In this document: positions 6,587 to 14,829 of the stretch, in pieces
Layout of the letters: each line of letters starts with the position of its first letter
Position numbering within the stretch: position 1 is the first letter of the stretch
Origin: Prauserella cavernicola
Lineage (GTDB): Bacteria > Actinomycetota > Actinomycetes > Mycobacteriales > Pseudonocardiaceae
Reading direction: 5' to 3'
DNA: 64,000 nucleotides
Assembly: GCF_016595675.1 (NCBI RefSeq)
Contig: NZ_JAENJH010000001.1
Location: 868,001 to 932,000, forward strand
Position numbers and translations under genes: made by a program
Notes under the pieces: generated by a model
What the model was told of the DNA's origin: nothing
The model's database searches: none
What the model saw: the letters and a program-made list of their open reading frames with translations, nothing else

Positions 6587-7582
6587 TCAGATGTCGTGTG
6601 ACAGCAGCGCGCGGGCGAGTTCGTCGTCGGCGACGAGGGTGTGCACGAACCCCGTCGCGACGGCCGCGCGGGTGGCCGTCGCGCGGTGGGCTCCGTAACT
6701 GGACGTGATCAGCTTCGGTACCGCGCGCAGCGTCTCCGAGTCGATGCCGACCACCCGGTCGTCGAGGTCGCTGGGCACCGGCGTGCCGTCCTGGTCGAAG
6801 ACCCGGCCCGAGAGCTCGCCGCACGCGCCGGCCTCGGCGAGCCGCCGCTGCTCGTCGGCGGTGAGCAGGTCGTACACCGCGGAACCACCCGGCTGCCACG
6901 CGCCGACGGAGATCAGCGCGATGTCGAGCTGGCGGAACCGCGCCATCGCGGCCGCGATCTCGGGCTGACGGCGCAGCCCCTCCGCGGTCTCGACGTCGGA
7001 CACGACGAGCGGGGCGTAGATCGGGTGCGCGGCGGCGCCTCCCGCTGCCGCGGCGACGGTCCGCACGACCTCGACCGACCCCGGCACGCCGTCCGGCGGG
7101 TACAGTGCCCCGGCCAGCTGGAGCACCGAACGCGCGCTGAGCCTGCGGACGTGCCGGGCCATCGACACCAGCGCGCGGCTCCACGTCAGCCCCACGACAC
7201 TCGCCTCGGTGGACTCCTCGGCCAGCGTGGCCGCCAGCGCCCTGCCCAGCTGGTCGACACCACCGCCCGCGCTCTCGATCACCACGGCCCTGCCGATGCC
7301 GAGCTCGTCGCGCAACCGGGCGGACAGGTCGTGATCGACCCGGCCGGGCCTGCCGATCTCGATCCGCACGAGCCCGTCGCGGCGGGCCTCCTGCAGCAGC
7401 CGGGCGACCTGGAAGCGGCTCAGCCCGAGCGCCTTGCCGATGGTGACCTTGGACTGTTCCTGGAAGTAGTAGCGCCGGGAGATCGTGATGGCGAGCGTGG
7501 TCTCGTCGCCTCCGGCCAGTGCGTCGCGTTCCACCGCGGACGGCTCTCCGGCCGGCAGCGGCGCGGATCCGTCATCGAGCAC
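6587..7582 (-). CDS. SorC/DeoR-type sugar-responsive transcriptional regulator
   Basis: With the GTG at 7582 behind GAGGAGG the protein has 331 residues, close to the SorC family norm. The N-terminal HTH spans about residues 44-66 (KVTIGKALGLSRFQVARLLQEA). The large C-terminal sugar-binding domain (NagB/RpiA-like) follows from about residue 90 with VVGLTWSRAL and the late GIDSETLRAVPKLI. SorC proteins bind phosphorylated sugars or related ligands and act as tetramers. It is divergent from an MHS symporter and a sulfatase, which are its probable targets; a direct repeat at 7690-7720 lies between them. Confidence 0.87.
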   Translation of the reverse strand: MLDDGSAPLPAGEPSAVERDALAGGDETTLAITISRRYYFQEQSKVTIGKALGLSRFQVARLLQEARRDGLVRIEIGRPGRVDHDLSARLRDELGIGRAVVIESAGGGVDQLGRALAATLAEESTEASVVGLTWSRALVSMARHVRRLSARSVLQLAGALYPPDGVPGSVEVVRTVAAAAGGAAAHPIYAPLVVSDVETAEGLRRQPEIAAAMARFRQLDIALISVGAWQPGGSAVYDLLTADEQRRLAEAGACGELSGRVFDQDGTPVPSDLDDRVVGIDSETLRAVPKLITSSYGAHRATATRAAVATGFVHTLVADDELARALLSHDI

Positions 7583-7689
7583 GTCACCCTCCTCTGCACA
7601 CGATTCCCCGCCGGTCAGTCTTCCGTCCGACGCGCCGGGCCGTGCATCCGGCCTTGACTCGCGCCGCATGCACAATCCATGATGCCTCA

Positions 7690-7720
7690 CATCTGAGAGT
7701 TACGTGCGCTCATTTGAGAG
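7690..7720 (+). promoter_or_regulatory. Direct repeat in SorC-symporter gap, candidate SorC operator
   Basis: CATCTGAGAG (7690-7699) and CATTTGAGAG (7711-7720) are direct repeats with starts 21 bp apart, i.e. two helical turns. Tandem same-face sites suit an oligomeric regulator. They lie 20-50 bp before the symporter start, where a repressor or activator would act. Confidence 0.45.
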
Positions 7721-7739
7721 CCCAACGGCGGGAGTTCAC

Positions 7740-9050
7740 ATGGCCGACGCGAGTTCCGACACCGCGACGGGGAGTCGGATCACGACGCGACGCGCGCTCA
7801 TCGCGTCGGTGTCGGGGTCGTTTCTGGAGTGGTACGACTTCTACCTCTTCGGCATCGCCGCGGGCCTCGTGTTCCCGTCGCTGTTCTTCCCCGGCGCCTC
7901 GCCCACCGTCGCGATGATCCAGTCCTTCGGCGCGTTCGCGGGCGGGTTCCTCACCCGCCCGATCGGCGCGGTGCTCTTCGGTCACTTCGGCGACCGGATC
8001 GGCAGACGGCGAATGCTGATGATCACCGTGATGCTCATGGGCGGCGGCACGTTCTTCATCGGCCTGCTGCCCACGTACTCCTCGATCGGTGTGCTCGCGC
8101 CGATCCTGCTGATCGTGTTCCGGCTGGTGCAGGGACTCGGCATCGGCGGCGAGTTCGGCGGCGGCGCGCTGGTGGCGCTCGAGAACGCGCCGAAGGGCAA
8201 ACGCGGCGTCATGGGCAGCATCCACCAGATGGGCACGCCGATCGGCCTGCTCACCGCCACCGGCGTCTTCGCGCTCGTGCAGCTGCTGCCCGACTCGACC
8301 GTCGAGGGCTGGGCCTGGCGCATCCCGTTCCTGCTGAGCGGCCTGTTCGTGTTCGTCGCGTTCTACATCCGCCGGAACCTGCCCGAGACCGCCGCGTTCA
8401 CCGACGAGGAGCGCAGCGCGCCCAAGTTCCCGTTCCTGACCCTGCTGCGCGAGCACCCCAAGAACATCCTGATCGCCACCGGCGCCCGGCTGGCCGACGC
8501 CGTGACATTCAACGTGATCAACGTCTTCGGCATCGCGTTCGCCACCACCCAGCTCGGCCTGCCGGAGCACATGATGCTCACCGGGTTCGTGCTCGCCTCC
8601 GCCGTCGAGATCGCGACGATCCCGATCATCGGCCACATCTCCGATCGCATCGGGCGCAAACCCGTGTACCTGTTCGGCATCGCGGTGTGCGGCACCCTGG
8701 GCTTCGCCTACTTCCCCATCCTGGAGACCGGCAACACGCTGGCCGTCTGGACGATCATCATCGTGATGCTCGCGGTCGGGACCGGCTGCATGTTCGCGAT
8801 CCAGGGCACGCTGTTCGCCGAGCTGTTCGCCACCCACACCCGCTACACCGGACTCGGTGTGGCCTACCAGTCCTCCGCGCTCATCGGCGGTGCCCCGACG
8901 CCCGCGATCGCGACGGCGCTCGCCGCCGCGTTCTCCCAGTCGTACTGGCCCGTCGCGATCTACATGGGAGTGGTCTGCGTCGTGAGCTTCGGCTGCATCC
9001 TGCTCGCCTCCGAGACCTACCGCGACGACCTCGTGAGCTCCCCGCAGTGA
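7740..9050 (+). CDS. MFS transporter, metabolite:H+ symporter (MHS) type
   Basis: A complete 436-residue, 12-helix transporter. It starts with the MHS hallmark SGSFLEWYDFYLFGIAAGLVF, then GAVLFGHFGDRIGRRRMLM (the MFS loop 2-3 signature), GLGIGGEFGGGALVALENAP and a second HISDRIGRKPVYLFG loop. MHS carriers import organic acids, betaines or shikimate-like solutes with protons across the cytoplasmic membrane. The ATG at 7740 has GCGGGAG in front. Gene order (SorC regulator divergent, sulfatase 26 bp downstream) suggests that it imports a sulfate ester or the product of its hydrolysis. Confidence 0.92.
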   Translation: MADASSDTATGSRITTRRALIASVSGSFLEWYDFYLFGIAAGLVFPSLFFPGASPTVAMIQSFGAFAGGFLTRPIGAVLFGHFGDRIGRRRMLMITVMLMGGGTFFIGLLPTYSSIGVLAPILLIVFRLVQGLGIGGEFGGGALVALENAPKGKRGVMGSIHQMGTPIGLLTATGVFALVQLLPDSTVEGWAWRIPFLLSGLFVFVAFYIRRNLPETAAFTDEERSAPKFPFLTLLREHPKNILIATGARLADAVTFNVINVFGIAFATTQLGLPEHMMLTGFVLASAVEIATIPIIGHISDRIGRKPVYLFGIAVCGTLGFAYFPILETGNTLAVWTIIIVMLAVGTGCMFAIQGTLFAELFATHTRYTGLGVAYQSSALIGGAPTPAIATALAAAFSQSYWPVAIYMGVVCVVSFGCILLASETYRDDLVSSPQ

Positions 9051-9076
9051 CCAGTACGAAAGGAACGCGACAGCAC

Positions 9077-10519
9077 ATGCCGTCAGCCAGCCGCCCGAAC
9101 ATCGTTCTGATCATCACCGACCAGCAACGGTTCGACACCATCGCCGCACTGGGCCACGACCACGTCGACACGCCCCACCTCGACCGGCTCGTGCGCGAGG
9201 GCACGGCGTTCACGCGCACCTACGTGAGCGCCCCGTCGTGCTCGCCGTCGCGGGCGAGCCTGTTCACGGGCGTGTACCCGCACAGCCTCGGCGTGCTGCG
9301 CAACGAGGAGCTCTGGCGGCACTCGTGGGTGGAGTCGCTGTCCGAGTCCGGCTACCACTGCGTGAACGTCGGCAAGATGCACACGCACCCGTGGGAGACG
9401 CCGATGGGCTTCCACGAGCGCACGGTGGTGGAGAACAAGGACCGCGACCACCCGAACGTCCCGTTCTTCCACGACCAGTGGGACAAGGCGCTGTGGATGC
9501 TCGGCGAGCGCAAACCCACCCGCACCACCTACCGCGAGCGCGCCGACTACGGCGAGCGTCTCGGCGCGTTCGAGTGGACGCTGCCCGAGGACATGCACTC
9601 CGACGTCTTCGTGTCGGGGCACGCGCGCTGGTGGCTCGACACCTATCCCGGCGACGAGCCGTTCTTCCTGCAGATCGGGTTCCCCGGCCCGCACCCGCCC
9701 TACGACCCGGTGGCGCGCCACCTCGAGCCCTACCAGGACCGCGACGTTCCGCTGCCCGTGGTGTCCGACGACGACCTCGCGGGCCAGCCCCGCGCGCTCA
9801 AGGAGCTGCGCGAGCACCACCAGGCCAACGACCACGACGCGATCGTGCATCTCGCCTCGCCGACGGAGGAGCAGTCGGCGCGCCAGCGCAGGCACTACTA
9901 CGCCAACATCACGATGATCGACGAGCAGCTGGGCCTGCTGCTGGAGGCGCTGGAGCGGCGCGGAGTGCTCGACGACACCGTCATCATGTTCACCTCCGAC
10001 CACGGCGACTGCCTCGGCGACCACGGGCACAGTCAGAAGTGGACGATGTACGACCCGAGCGTGCGCGTGCCCGCGATCGTGTGGGGACCCGGCCGGGTCG
10101 CCGAGGGCAGGCGGGTCGACGCACTGACGTCCATGATGGACCTCGGCCCGACGATCCTGGAGCTCGCCGGGCTCGAGCCGCCCGCGTGGATGGAGGCCGA
10201 GTCGCTGATGCCGGCGCTGCGCGGCGAGCCGTGGCAAGGTCGTGCGTACGTGTTCTCCGAGCACGCGCGCGACATGATCCTCACCGGCACCGAGCTGATG
10301 ACCATGGTGCGCGACGAGCGCTGGAAGCTCGTCGAGTTCGTCGACTCCGACGAGGGTCAGCTGTTCGACCTCGACACCGACCCGGACGAGCTGCGCAACC
10401 TCTGGGACGAGCGCGACGACGAGGTCACGGCGGCGAAGTCGCGGCTGTCGCGCGTGCTCGCCCGCTGGCGCGCGCAGAGCGCGTTGCACACCGCCGACAT
10501 GCACAGCGCGCACCGCTGA
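9077..10519 (+). CDS. Sulfatase / phosphonate monoester hydrolase-type enzyme
   Basis: A 480-residue cytoplasmic hydrolase of the alkaline-phosphatase-like superfamily. Metal ligands appear at NIVLIITDQQRFD (Asp15) and MFTSDHGDCLGDHG. The sulfatase signature SCSPSRASLFTG places Cys55 for conversion to formylglycine by FGE. KMH and SQKWTMYD supply further active-site residues. It cleaves sulfate (or phosphonate) esters; choline-sulfatase, arylsulfatase or PMH activity cannot be told apart, though the BetC choline-binding C-terminus is not evident. There is no signal peptide, so the ester must be imported first, consistent with the symporter gene just upstream. A strong terminator follows. Confidence 0.9.
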   Translation: MPSASRPNIVLIITDQQRFDTIAALGHDHVDTPHLDRLVREGTAFTRTYVSAPSCSPSRASLFTGVYPHSLGVLRNEELWRHSWVESLSESGYHCVNVGKMHTHPWETPMGFHERTVVENKDRDHPNVPFFHDQWDKALWMLGERKPTRTTYRERADYGERLGAFEWTLPEDMHSDVFVSGHARWWLDTYPGDEPFFLQIGFPGPHPPYDPVARHLEPYQDRDVPLPVVSDDDLAGQPRALKELREHHQANDHDAIVHLASPTEEQSARQRRHYYANITMIDEQLGLLLEALERRGVLDDTVIMFTSDHGDCLGDHGHSQKWTMYDPSVRVPAIVWGPGRVAEGRRVDALTSMMDLGPTILELAGLEPPAWMEAESLMPALRGEPWQGRAYVFSEHARDMILTGTELMTMVRDERWKLVEFVDSDEGQLFDLDTDPDELRNLWDERDDEVTAAKSRLSRVLARWRAQSALHTADMHSAHR

Positions 10520-10525
10520 GTGGCT

Positions 10526-10558
10526 CCGGGACGAAGGCGCGTCGCGTCTTCGTCCCGG
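10526..10558 (+). terminator. Terminator hairpin after the sulfatase gene
   Basis: CCGGGACGAAG (10526-10536) pairs perfectly with CTTCGTCCCGG (10548-10558), and the CGCG repeats inside extend the stem. It begins 7 bp after the sulfatase stop and ends the symporter-sulfatase transcript. Confidence 0.75.
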
Positions 10559-10593
10559 CCTCATCGCGAGGGCCGATTCCCGCCAGCGACGGG

Positions 10594-11316
10594 ATGCGCA
10601 CGCCGCCGAGACTGGTCGGTGTGACTCCGGAAAACCCTGCGCACACGGCGATCGAGCCGGGCATCCTCTACTTCGGAACTCCCGTGGTACTCGTCTCCAG
10701 CGAGAACGAGGACGGCTCGGCCAACCTCGCGCCGATCTCGTCGGCGTTCTGGCTCGGCTGGCGGGCGGTGCTCGGCATCAGCGCGCGATCGCAGTCCACG
10801 CGCAACCTGCTGCGCACCGGCGAGGCGGTGCTGAACCTGCCCTCGGACGCGCTCGCCGCCCAGGTCGACCGGCTCGCGCTGACCACCGGTTCCGACCCCG
10901 TACCCGAGGGCAAGCGCGCTCGCGGCTACGTCCACGTCGCCGACAAGTTCGGCAGAGCGGGGTTCACGCCGGCGCCGTCGGAGACCGTCGGCCCGCCGCG
11001 CGTGGCCGAGTGCCCGGCGGCGATGGAGGTGGTGCTCGAGGCGGCGCACCCGATCGCCGAGGACGACGAGCTCCAGCGCGGCGGCATCGTCGCGCTGGAG
11101 GTCCGCGTACAACGGGTGCTGGTGCACGACGCGATCCGCCTGCCCGGCAGCGCCGACCACATCGACCCCGACGCCTGGCGACCGCTGATCATGAGCTTCC
11201 AGAAGCTCTACGGCCTGAGCCAGCAGGCTTATCCCTCGACGCTGGCCAGCCTCCCGGAACGCCTCTACCGCGGCCCCGACATCGACCGAGCGCGCACCAC
11301 GCCGGCCCGGACGTGA
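10594..11316 (+). CDS. Flavin reductase-like domain protein
   Basis: A 240-residue protein with the FMN-binding split-barrel layout of the flavin reductase-like family: GTPVVLVSSENEDGSANLAPISSAFWLGWRAVLGIS near the start, STRNLLRTGEAVLNLPSD in the middle, and a VEVVLEAAHPI-type strand later. Members bind FMN and either supply reduced flavin to monooxygenases or act as small flavoproteins; no monooxygenase partner is adjacent. The start is uncertain: ATG 10594 or GTG 10621. It is convergent with the next TetR gene. Confidence 0.82.
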   Translation: MRTPPRLVGVTPENPAHTAIEPGILYFGTPVVLVSSENEDGSANLAPISSAFWLGWRAVLGISARSQSTRNLLRTGEAVLNLPSDALAAQVDRLALTTGSDPVPEGKRARGYVHVADKFGRAGFTPAPSETVGPPRVAECPAAMEVVLEAAHPIAEDDELQRGGIVALEVRVQRVLVHDAIRLPGSADHIDPDAWRPLIMSFQKLYGLSQQAYPSTLASLPERLYRGPDIDRARTTPART

Positions 11317-11326
11317 CCGGCCGGGC

Positions 11327-11941
11327 TCAGCCGCTCGTGGCCGCGTGCCGGTGACCCTCGATGGCGATCCGCGCGGCGGCGACGGACTTGCCCACCACCT
11401 GCTCGGGCGGATAGCCCTGCTTGGTGAACACGCCGTCGAGCCAGAACATGCCGTAGCCGTGAGCCTGGGTGAACAGCTGCTCCATGAGCTCCAGCGCGTT
11501 CTCGGGCCGGTCGGACACGGTCAGGCACAGCATCAGGAACTGGTCGGTCAGGCGCCGGGTCTGTTCGTGCAGTTCGGTGTACGCGCGGCCCTGGAGTCCG
11601 TCGGCGTAGATCACGTTCATGCCGGCCCGCCGTTCGATGAGGTAGCCGGTGTAGGCGCCCGCGGCCGCGGCGAGCGCCTCGGCGGGGTCGGCCAGGTCCT
11701 CGGCCGCGGCGCGGACCCGGTCGGCGAGCTGGCTCGCGACGGTGGTGGCGACGGCGGCGAGCAGGCTCTCCCGTTCGGGGAAGTGCCGGTACGGCGCGCC
11801 GGGACTGACCTTGGCACGGCGCGCCACCTGGGCGACCGAGAACCCAGCGAGTCCCTGCTCGGCGATCAGGTCGAGGGAGACCCGCACGAGCTCGGATCGC
11901 AGGTTGCCGTGATGGTACTTCTCGCCCATGGCCTGGATCAC
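11327..11941 (-). CDS. TetR family regulator with YHHGNLR N-terminus
   Basis: A TetR protein of ~200 residues. It opens with the motif GEKYHHGNLRSELVRVSLDLIAEQG and an HTH (FSVAQVARRAKVSPGAPYRHFPERESLLAAVA), typical of the subgroup whose C-terminal domain carries a WHG-like segment (here ...AHGYGMFWLDGVF). Start alternatives are GTG 11941 and ATG 11929; the latter begins right at the conserved motif. It is divergent from the alcohol dehydrogenase at 12035, with two palindromes between them, and probably represses that gene in the absence of an aldehyde, alcohol or stress signal. Confidence 0.9.
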   Translation of the reverse strand: MIQAMGEKYHHGNLRSELVRVSLDLIAEQGLAGFSVAQVARRAKVSPGAPYRHFPERESLLAAVATTVASQLADRVRAAAEDLADPAEALAAAAGAYTGYLIERRAGMNVIYADGLQGRAYTELHEQTRRLTDQFLMLCLTVSDRPENALELMEQLFTQAHGYGMFWLDGVFTKQGYPPEQVVGKSVAAARIAIEGHRHAATSG

Positions 11942-11959
11942 ATCTTTCGATCGGAATAT

Positions 11960-12000
11960 GTAAGAGACCTCTTACGTCGAACTGTGAGAGGGCCCTTACA
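11960..12000 (+). promoter_or_regulatory. Tandem palindromes, likely TetR operators for the alcohol dehydrogenase
   Basis: GTAAGAG-AC-CTCTTAC at 11960-11975 is a perfect palindrome. TGTGAGAGGGCCCTTACA at 11983-12000 is a near-perfect second one sharing the GAGAG/CTTAC core. Both lie in the gap between the divergent TetR and dehydrogenase genes, the usual place for auto-repressing TetR operators. Confidence 0.7.
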
Positions 12001-12034
12001 TCGGGGCTCGTGATCCATCATCCCAGGAGGTCTG

Positions 12035-13084
12035 ATGAGCACCACGACGCACGCCATCGCCGCACCGGCACCCGGCGCACCGCTCGAGCAGACCACGATC
12101 CAGCGGCGAGACCTGCGTCCCGAGGACGTCCTGATCGACATCGCCTACGCCGGGATCTGCCACAGCGACATCCACCAGGCGCAGGAGGACTGGGGCACGG
12201 CCATCTTCCCGATGGTCCCCGGTCACGAGATCGCGGGCGTGGTCGCCGCCGTCGGCTCGAACGTCACCCAGTACCGGGTGGGCGACCGCGTCGGCGTCGG
12301 CTGCATGGTGGACTCGTGCGGCGAGTGCGAGTACTGCCAGGCGGGCACCGAGCAGTTCTGCGTGAAGGGCAACGTCCAGACCTACAACGGTGTCGGCTTC
12401 GACGGTGAGAACACCTACGGCGGCTACAGCAAGCAGATCGTCGTGAAGGACGCGTTCGTCTGCCGCATCCCGGAGGGCGTCGAGCTCGACGTCGCCGCTC
12501 CCCTGCTCTGCGCGGGCATCACCACCTACTCGCCGCTGCGCCAGTGGGGCGCGGGCCCCGGTAAGAAGGTCGCGGTGGTCGGGCTCGGCGGCCTCGGCCA
12601 CATGGCCGTGAAGCTGGCGGTCGCGATGGGCGCCGAGGTGACGGTGCTGAGCCAGAGCCTCAAGAAGCAGGAGGACGGCAAGCGGCTGGGCGCGACCGGC
12701 TACTACGCCACCGGCGACGAGTCGACCTTCGACGTGCTGAGCGGGACGTTCGACCTGATCCTCAACACGGTGTCGGCGAAGCTGCCGATCGACTCCTACC
12801 TCGGCCTGCTGCGGGTCGGCGGTGCGATGGTCAACGTCGGCGCTCCCGGCGAGCCACTGTCGTACAACGCCTTCTCGCTGCTCGCGGGCAACAAGACACT
12901 GGCGGGGTCGATGATCGGTGGCATCGCCCAGACGCAGGAGATGCTGGACTTCTGCGCGGAGCACGGCATCGGCGCCGAGATCGAGACGATCTCCGCCGAG
13001 CAGGTCAACACCGCCTACGAGCGGGTGGCGAACAGCGATGTGCGCTACCGCTTCGTGATCGACACGGCGACCATCGGTTCCTGA
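12035..13084 (+). CDS. NAD(P)-dependent zinc alcohol dehydrogenase (CAD/YahK type)
   Basis: A 349-residue medium-chain dehydrogenase. Catalytic zinc ligands are Cys42 (AGICHSD) and His64 (VPGHEIAG); structural zinc is bound by Cys95, Cys98, Cys101 and Cys109 ([16 protein letters not shown]). The Rossmann motif [15 protein letters not shown] follows [12 protein letters not shown], the order seen in cinnamyl-alcohol-dehydrogenase-like enzymes that mostly reduce aldehydes with NADPH. The start has an ideal AGGAGG. The gene is divergent from a TetR repressor and ends at a strong hairpin, so it is a single-gene, probably aldehyde- or stress-induced unit. Confidence 0.93.
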   Translation: MSTTTHAIAAPAPGAPLEQTTIQRRDLRPEDVLIDIAYAGICHSDIHQAQEDWGTAIFPMVPGHEIAGVVAAVGSNVTQYRVGDRVGVGCMVDSCGECEYCQAGTEQFCVKGNVQTYNGVGFDGENTYGGYSKQIVVKDAFVCRIPEGVELDVAAPLLCAGITTYSPLRQWGAGPGKKVAVVGLGGLGHMAVKLAVAMGAEVTVLSQSLKKQEDGKRLGATGYYATGDESTFDVLSGTFDLILNTVSAKLPIDSYLGLLRVGGAMVNVGAPGEPLSYNAFSLLAGNKTLAGSMIGGIAQTQEMLDFCAEHGIGAEIETISAEQVNTAYERVANSDVRYRFVIDTATIGS

Positions 13085-13097
13085 CCGGAGGAAGCGT

Positions 13098-13130
13098 CGA
13101 GGGCCTGGCAGCGCGGCTGCCAGGCCCTCG
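13098..13130 (+). terminator. Strong terminator hairpin after the alcohol dehydrogenase gene
   Basis: CGAGGGCCTGGCAGC (13098-13112) pairs perfectly with GCTGCCAGGCCCTCG (13116-13130), leaving a 3-nt loop; TGTGTTTCTC follows. It stands between two convergent genes and may serve both. Confidence 0.85.
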
Positions 13131-13149
13131 TGTGTTTCTCACCCGGCGA

Positions 13150-13692
13150 TCAGCGCGTGGTCGGCAGCTCCGCGGCGAAGGCGCGGCTGGGGTTCTCGAT
13201 GAGCACCGCGGAACCGTCGTCCGAGGCGCGCGCCCCGATCAGCCGGGACATGCTGCCCCGCACGAACGGAAACGCCGACAGCGGCATCAGCGCGAACCCG
13301 GCGACCGCCACGCCCGCCAGCCACGGCATGCCGTCGGTGACCGCGGCGACGATCAGCGACCCCGCGAACAGTGCGAGCCCGCCCAAGAAGAACACGCACG
13401 CGACGGCGAGCCACCGCGCCCTCGTCCGGACGCAGCGCCGGCACAGCGGCCAGCCCTTGACCTCGGCGACGCGCACCTTCTTGCCGTGCTGATCGAGCCG
13501 CTCGGCCATCGCCAGCGCGCCCCGGCCCTGCACCTGCCCGAACCGGCTGCCCTGGATCTTCACCTTGGACTGGAGCAGGAAGTCCTTGTGCTGGACCGCG
13601 GGTTCGCCGTGCCGCGAACAGTGGCGCGGCAGATTGCCCGGCCGGCCGACGAACTCGGCCGGAACCGTGACGACCTCGGCGCGATGCGACAC
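13150..13692 (-). CDS. Membrane protein with two TM helices and a cysteine pair, unknown function
   Basis: The 180-residue product has a polar N-terminal half with cysteine/histidine positions (HCSRHGEPA) and a CRRC motif just before the first membrane helix (LAVACVFFLGGLALFAGSLIV). A second helix follows (WLAGVAVAGFALMPLSAFPF) and then a short cytoplasmic tail. The HCSRHG and LCRRC pair could bind zinc, like a small membrane-linked ribbon. The gene is convergent with the dehydrogenase and divergent from the ESX-type trio. No family is recognised; the context suggests a cell-envelope role only weakly. Confidence 0.7.
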   Translation of the reverse strand: MSHRAEVVTVPAEFVGRPGNLPRHCSRHGEPAVQHKDFLLQSKVKIQGSRFGQVQGRGALAMAERLDQHGKKVRVAEVKGWPLCRRCVRTRARWLAVACVFFLGGLALFAGSLIVAAVTDGMPWLAGVAVAGFALMPLSAFPFVRGSMSRLIGARASDDGSAVLIENPSRAFAAELPTTR

Positions 13693-13789
13693 ACGACACT
13701 CCTGTCAGTTTCGGCGGAACTTCAGCGGGTCCGAAGTGTAGCCTCCCGAAGTCCAATCGATTGTTTAACACCGAACACACGGGGGGATC

Positions 13790-14107
13790 ATGGGTGGCTT
13801 CAAAGCCGAGCCGAAAATGATCACGACGTTCGGCGAGGAGCTCGACGGGCTCGTCACCGACGCGAACGCGGCGAAGACCTACACCGAGGACCACCTGAGC
13901 ATCAGCGCCGGCGACGCCGGGATCTTCCAGACCGTCGTCGGTGTGGTCGAGGACGCGAAGGCCGCGCTCACCGAGAACTACGAGCGGCTGGCGAAACTCC
14001 AGCAGAGCGCGGCATCCGAAGTGGACAAGGCGGCGATGATGTACGCCGACACCGAGCGGGCCGAGGCCGAGCGGATCGACAGCACCTACCCCGGGGCGGG
14101 TGAGTGA
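13790..14107 (+). CDS. ESX/type VII secretion-associated small helical protein (EspC/DUF2580-like)
   Basis: A 105-residue, fully helical protein: a first helix-turn (MITTFGEELDGLVTDANAAKTY), a central ISAGDAGIF segment with small residues, and a long last helix (VGVVEDAKAALTENYERLAKLQQSAASEVDKAAMMYADTE). This matches type VII secretion-associated proteins of the EspC/DUF2580 kind, which pair with WXG100 partners. It carries the YADTE that resembles the YxxxD/E secretion motif near the C-terminus. It overlaps the next gene by 8 bp. GGGGGGATC precedes ATG. No secretion machinery gene lies in the window. Confidence 0.75.
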   Translation: MGGFKAEPKMITTFGEELDGLVTDANAAKTYTEDHLSISAGDAGIFQTVVGVVEDAKAALTENYERLAKLQQSAASEVDKAAMMYADTERAEAERIDSTYPGAGE

Positions 14108-14828
14108 CGTGGCGGACTCACCTTCGGCCCAGCTCGCCGAACCCACCGCGTCCGACCCGGTTCCCGACCTCCTCGAGGGCGTGATCGGCGTCAGCCAGTA
14201 CATCAGTGTCTCCTACTGGGTTGGCGAGGCGATCGGACTGGTCACCGGCGTGAACCCCGGCGAATGGGTCGCCGAGAAGTTCGCGGGCGACTACGAGGCC
14301 ATCCAGAAGGCCGGCATCGCCTGCGAGAACCTGGGCGCCTTCAACAGCGACTTCGCCAACGTCATCACCACCGGGCTGACCACGGTCGGCGATGGCTGGC
14401 AGGGCAACGCGGCCGACACCGCGAGCGAGTACTTCACCAAGGTCGCGAGCGCGATCGCGGACCAGGAAGCCACGTTGAGCGCGATGGGCCGCGAGTTCAA
14501 GCAGACCGCCATCGGCATGTACGAGACGGCGAACGCGGTCAAGGGCCTGCTCGAGACGCTCTTCGACTACCTGATCGCGATCGGCATCGAGCTCGCGGCG
14601 GCAGCCGCGAGCAGCTGGACCGTCATCGGCCCGATCCTGTCCGGCGCCGCGGCCGTGGTGACGGTCAGCAAGGCGATGGGCACCTGGGGCAAGGTCCTCG
14701 ACGCGCACACCGCGGCGTGGAACGCGGCGCAGGGCCTCGTCGGCGTCATGGCGGGCTACCTGAGCACGCTGCACGACCGCGACCTGCAGGCGCTGCCCGA
14801 GAGCAACTACGACCACCCCGGAGTATGA
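14100..14828 (+). CDS. WXG100-superfamily (ESX-type) helical protein with hydrophobic C-terminal part
   Basis: A 242-residue protein. Residues ~85-160 form the helix-turn-helix hairpin of WXG100-like proteins with a central W-x-G-type turn (TVGDGWQGNAADTASEYFTKV). A hydrophobic stretch follows (LFDYLIAIGIELAAAAASSWTVIGPILSGAAAVV), long enough for one or two membrane passes, then another helix. It starts at GTG 14100 inside the previous gene; GTG 14109 is an alternative. It is probably the partner of the EspC-like protein and may be exported by an ESX system coded elsewhere. Confidence 0.75.
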   Translation: MSDVADSPSAQLAEPTASDPVPDLLEGVIGVSQYISVSYWVGEAIGLVTGVNPGEWVAEKFAGDYEAIQKAGIACENLGAFNSDFANVITTGLTTVGDGWQGNAADTASEYFTKVASAIADQEATLSAMGREFKQTAIGMYETANAVKGLLETLFDYLIAIGIELAAAAASSWTVIGPILSGAAAVVTVSKAMGTWGKVLDAHTAAWNAAQGLVGVMAGYLSTLHDRDLQALPESNYDHPGV

Positions 14829-14829
14829 G

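Noticed and set aside
7829-9076. Long N-terminal extension of the sulfatase frame
   Set aside because: It runs through the symporter gene in another frame with Arg/Pro/His-rich composition. The sulfatase fold begins directly at ATG 9077.
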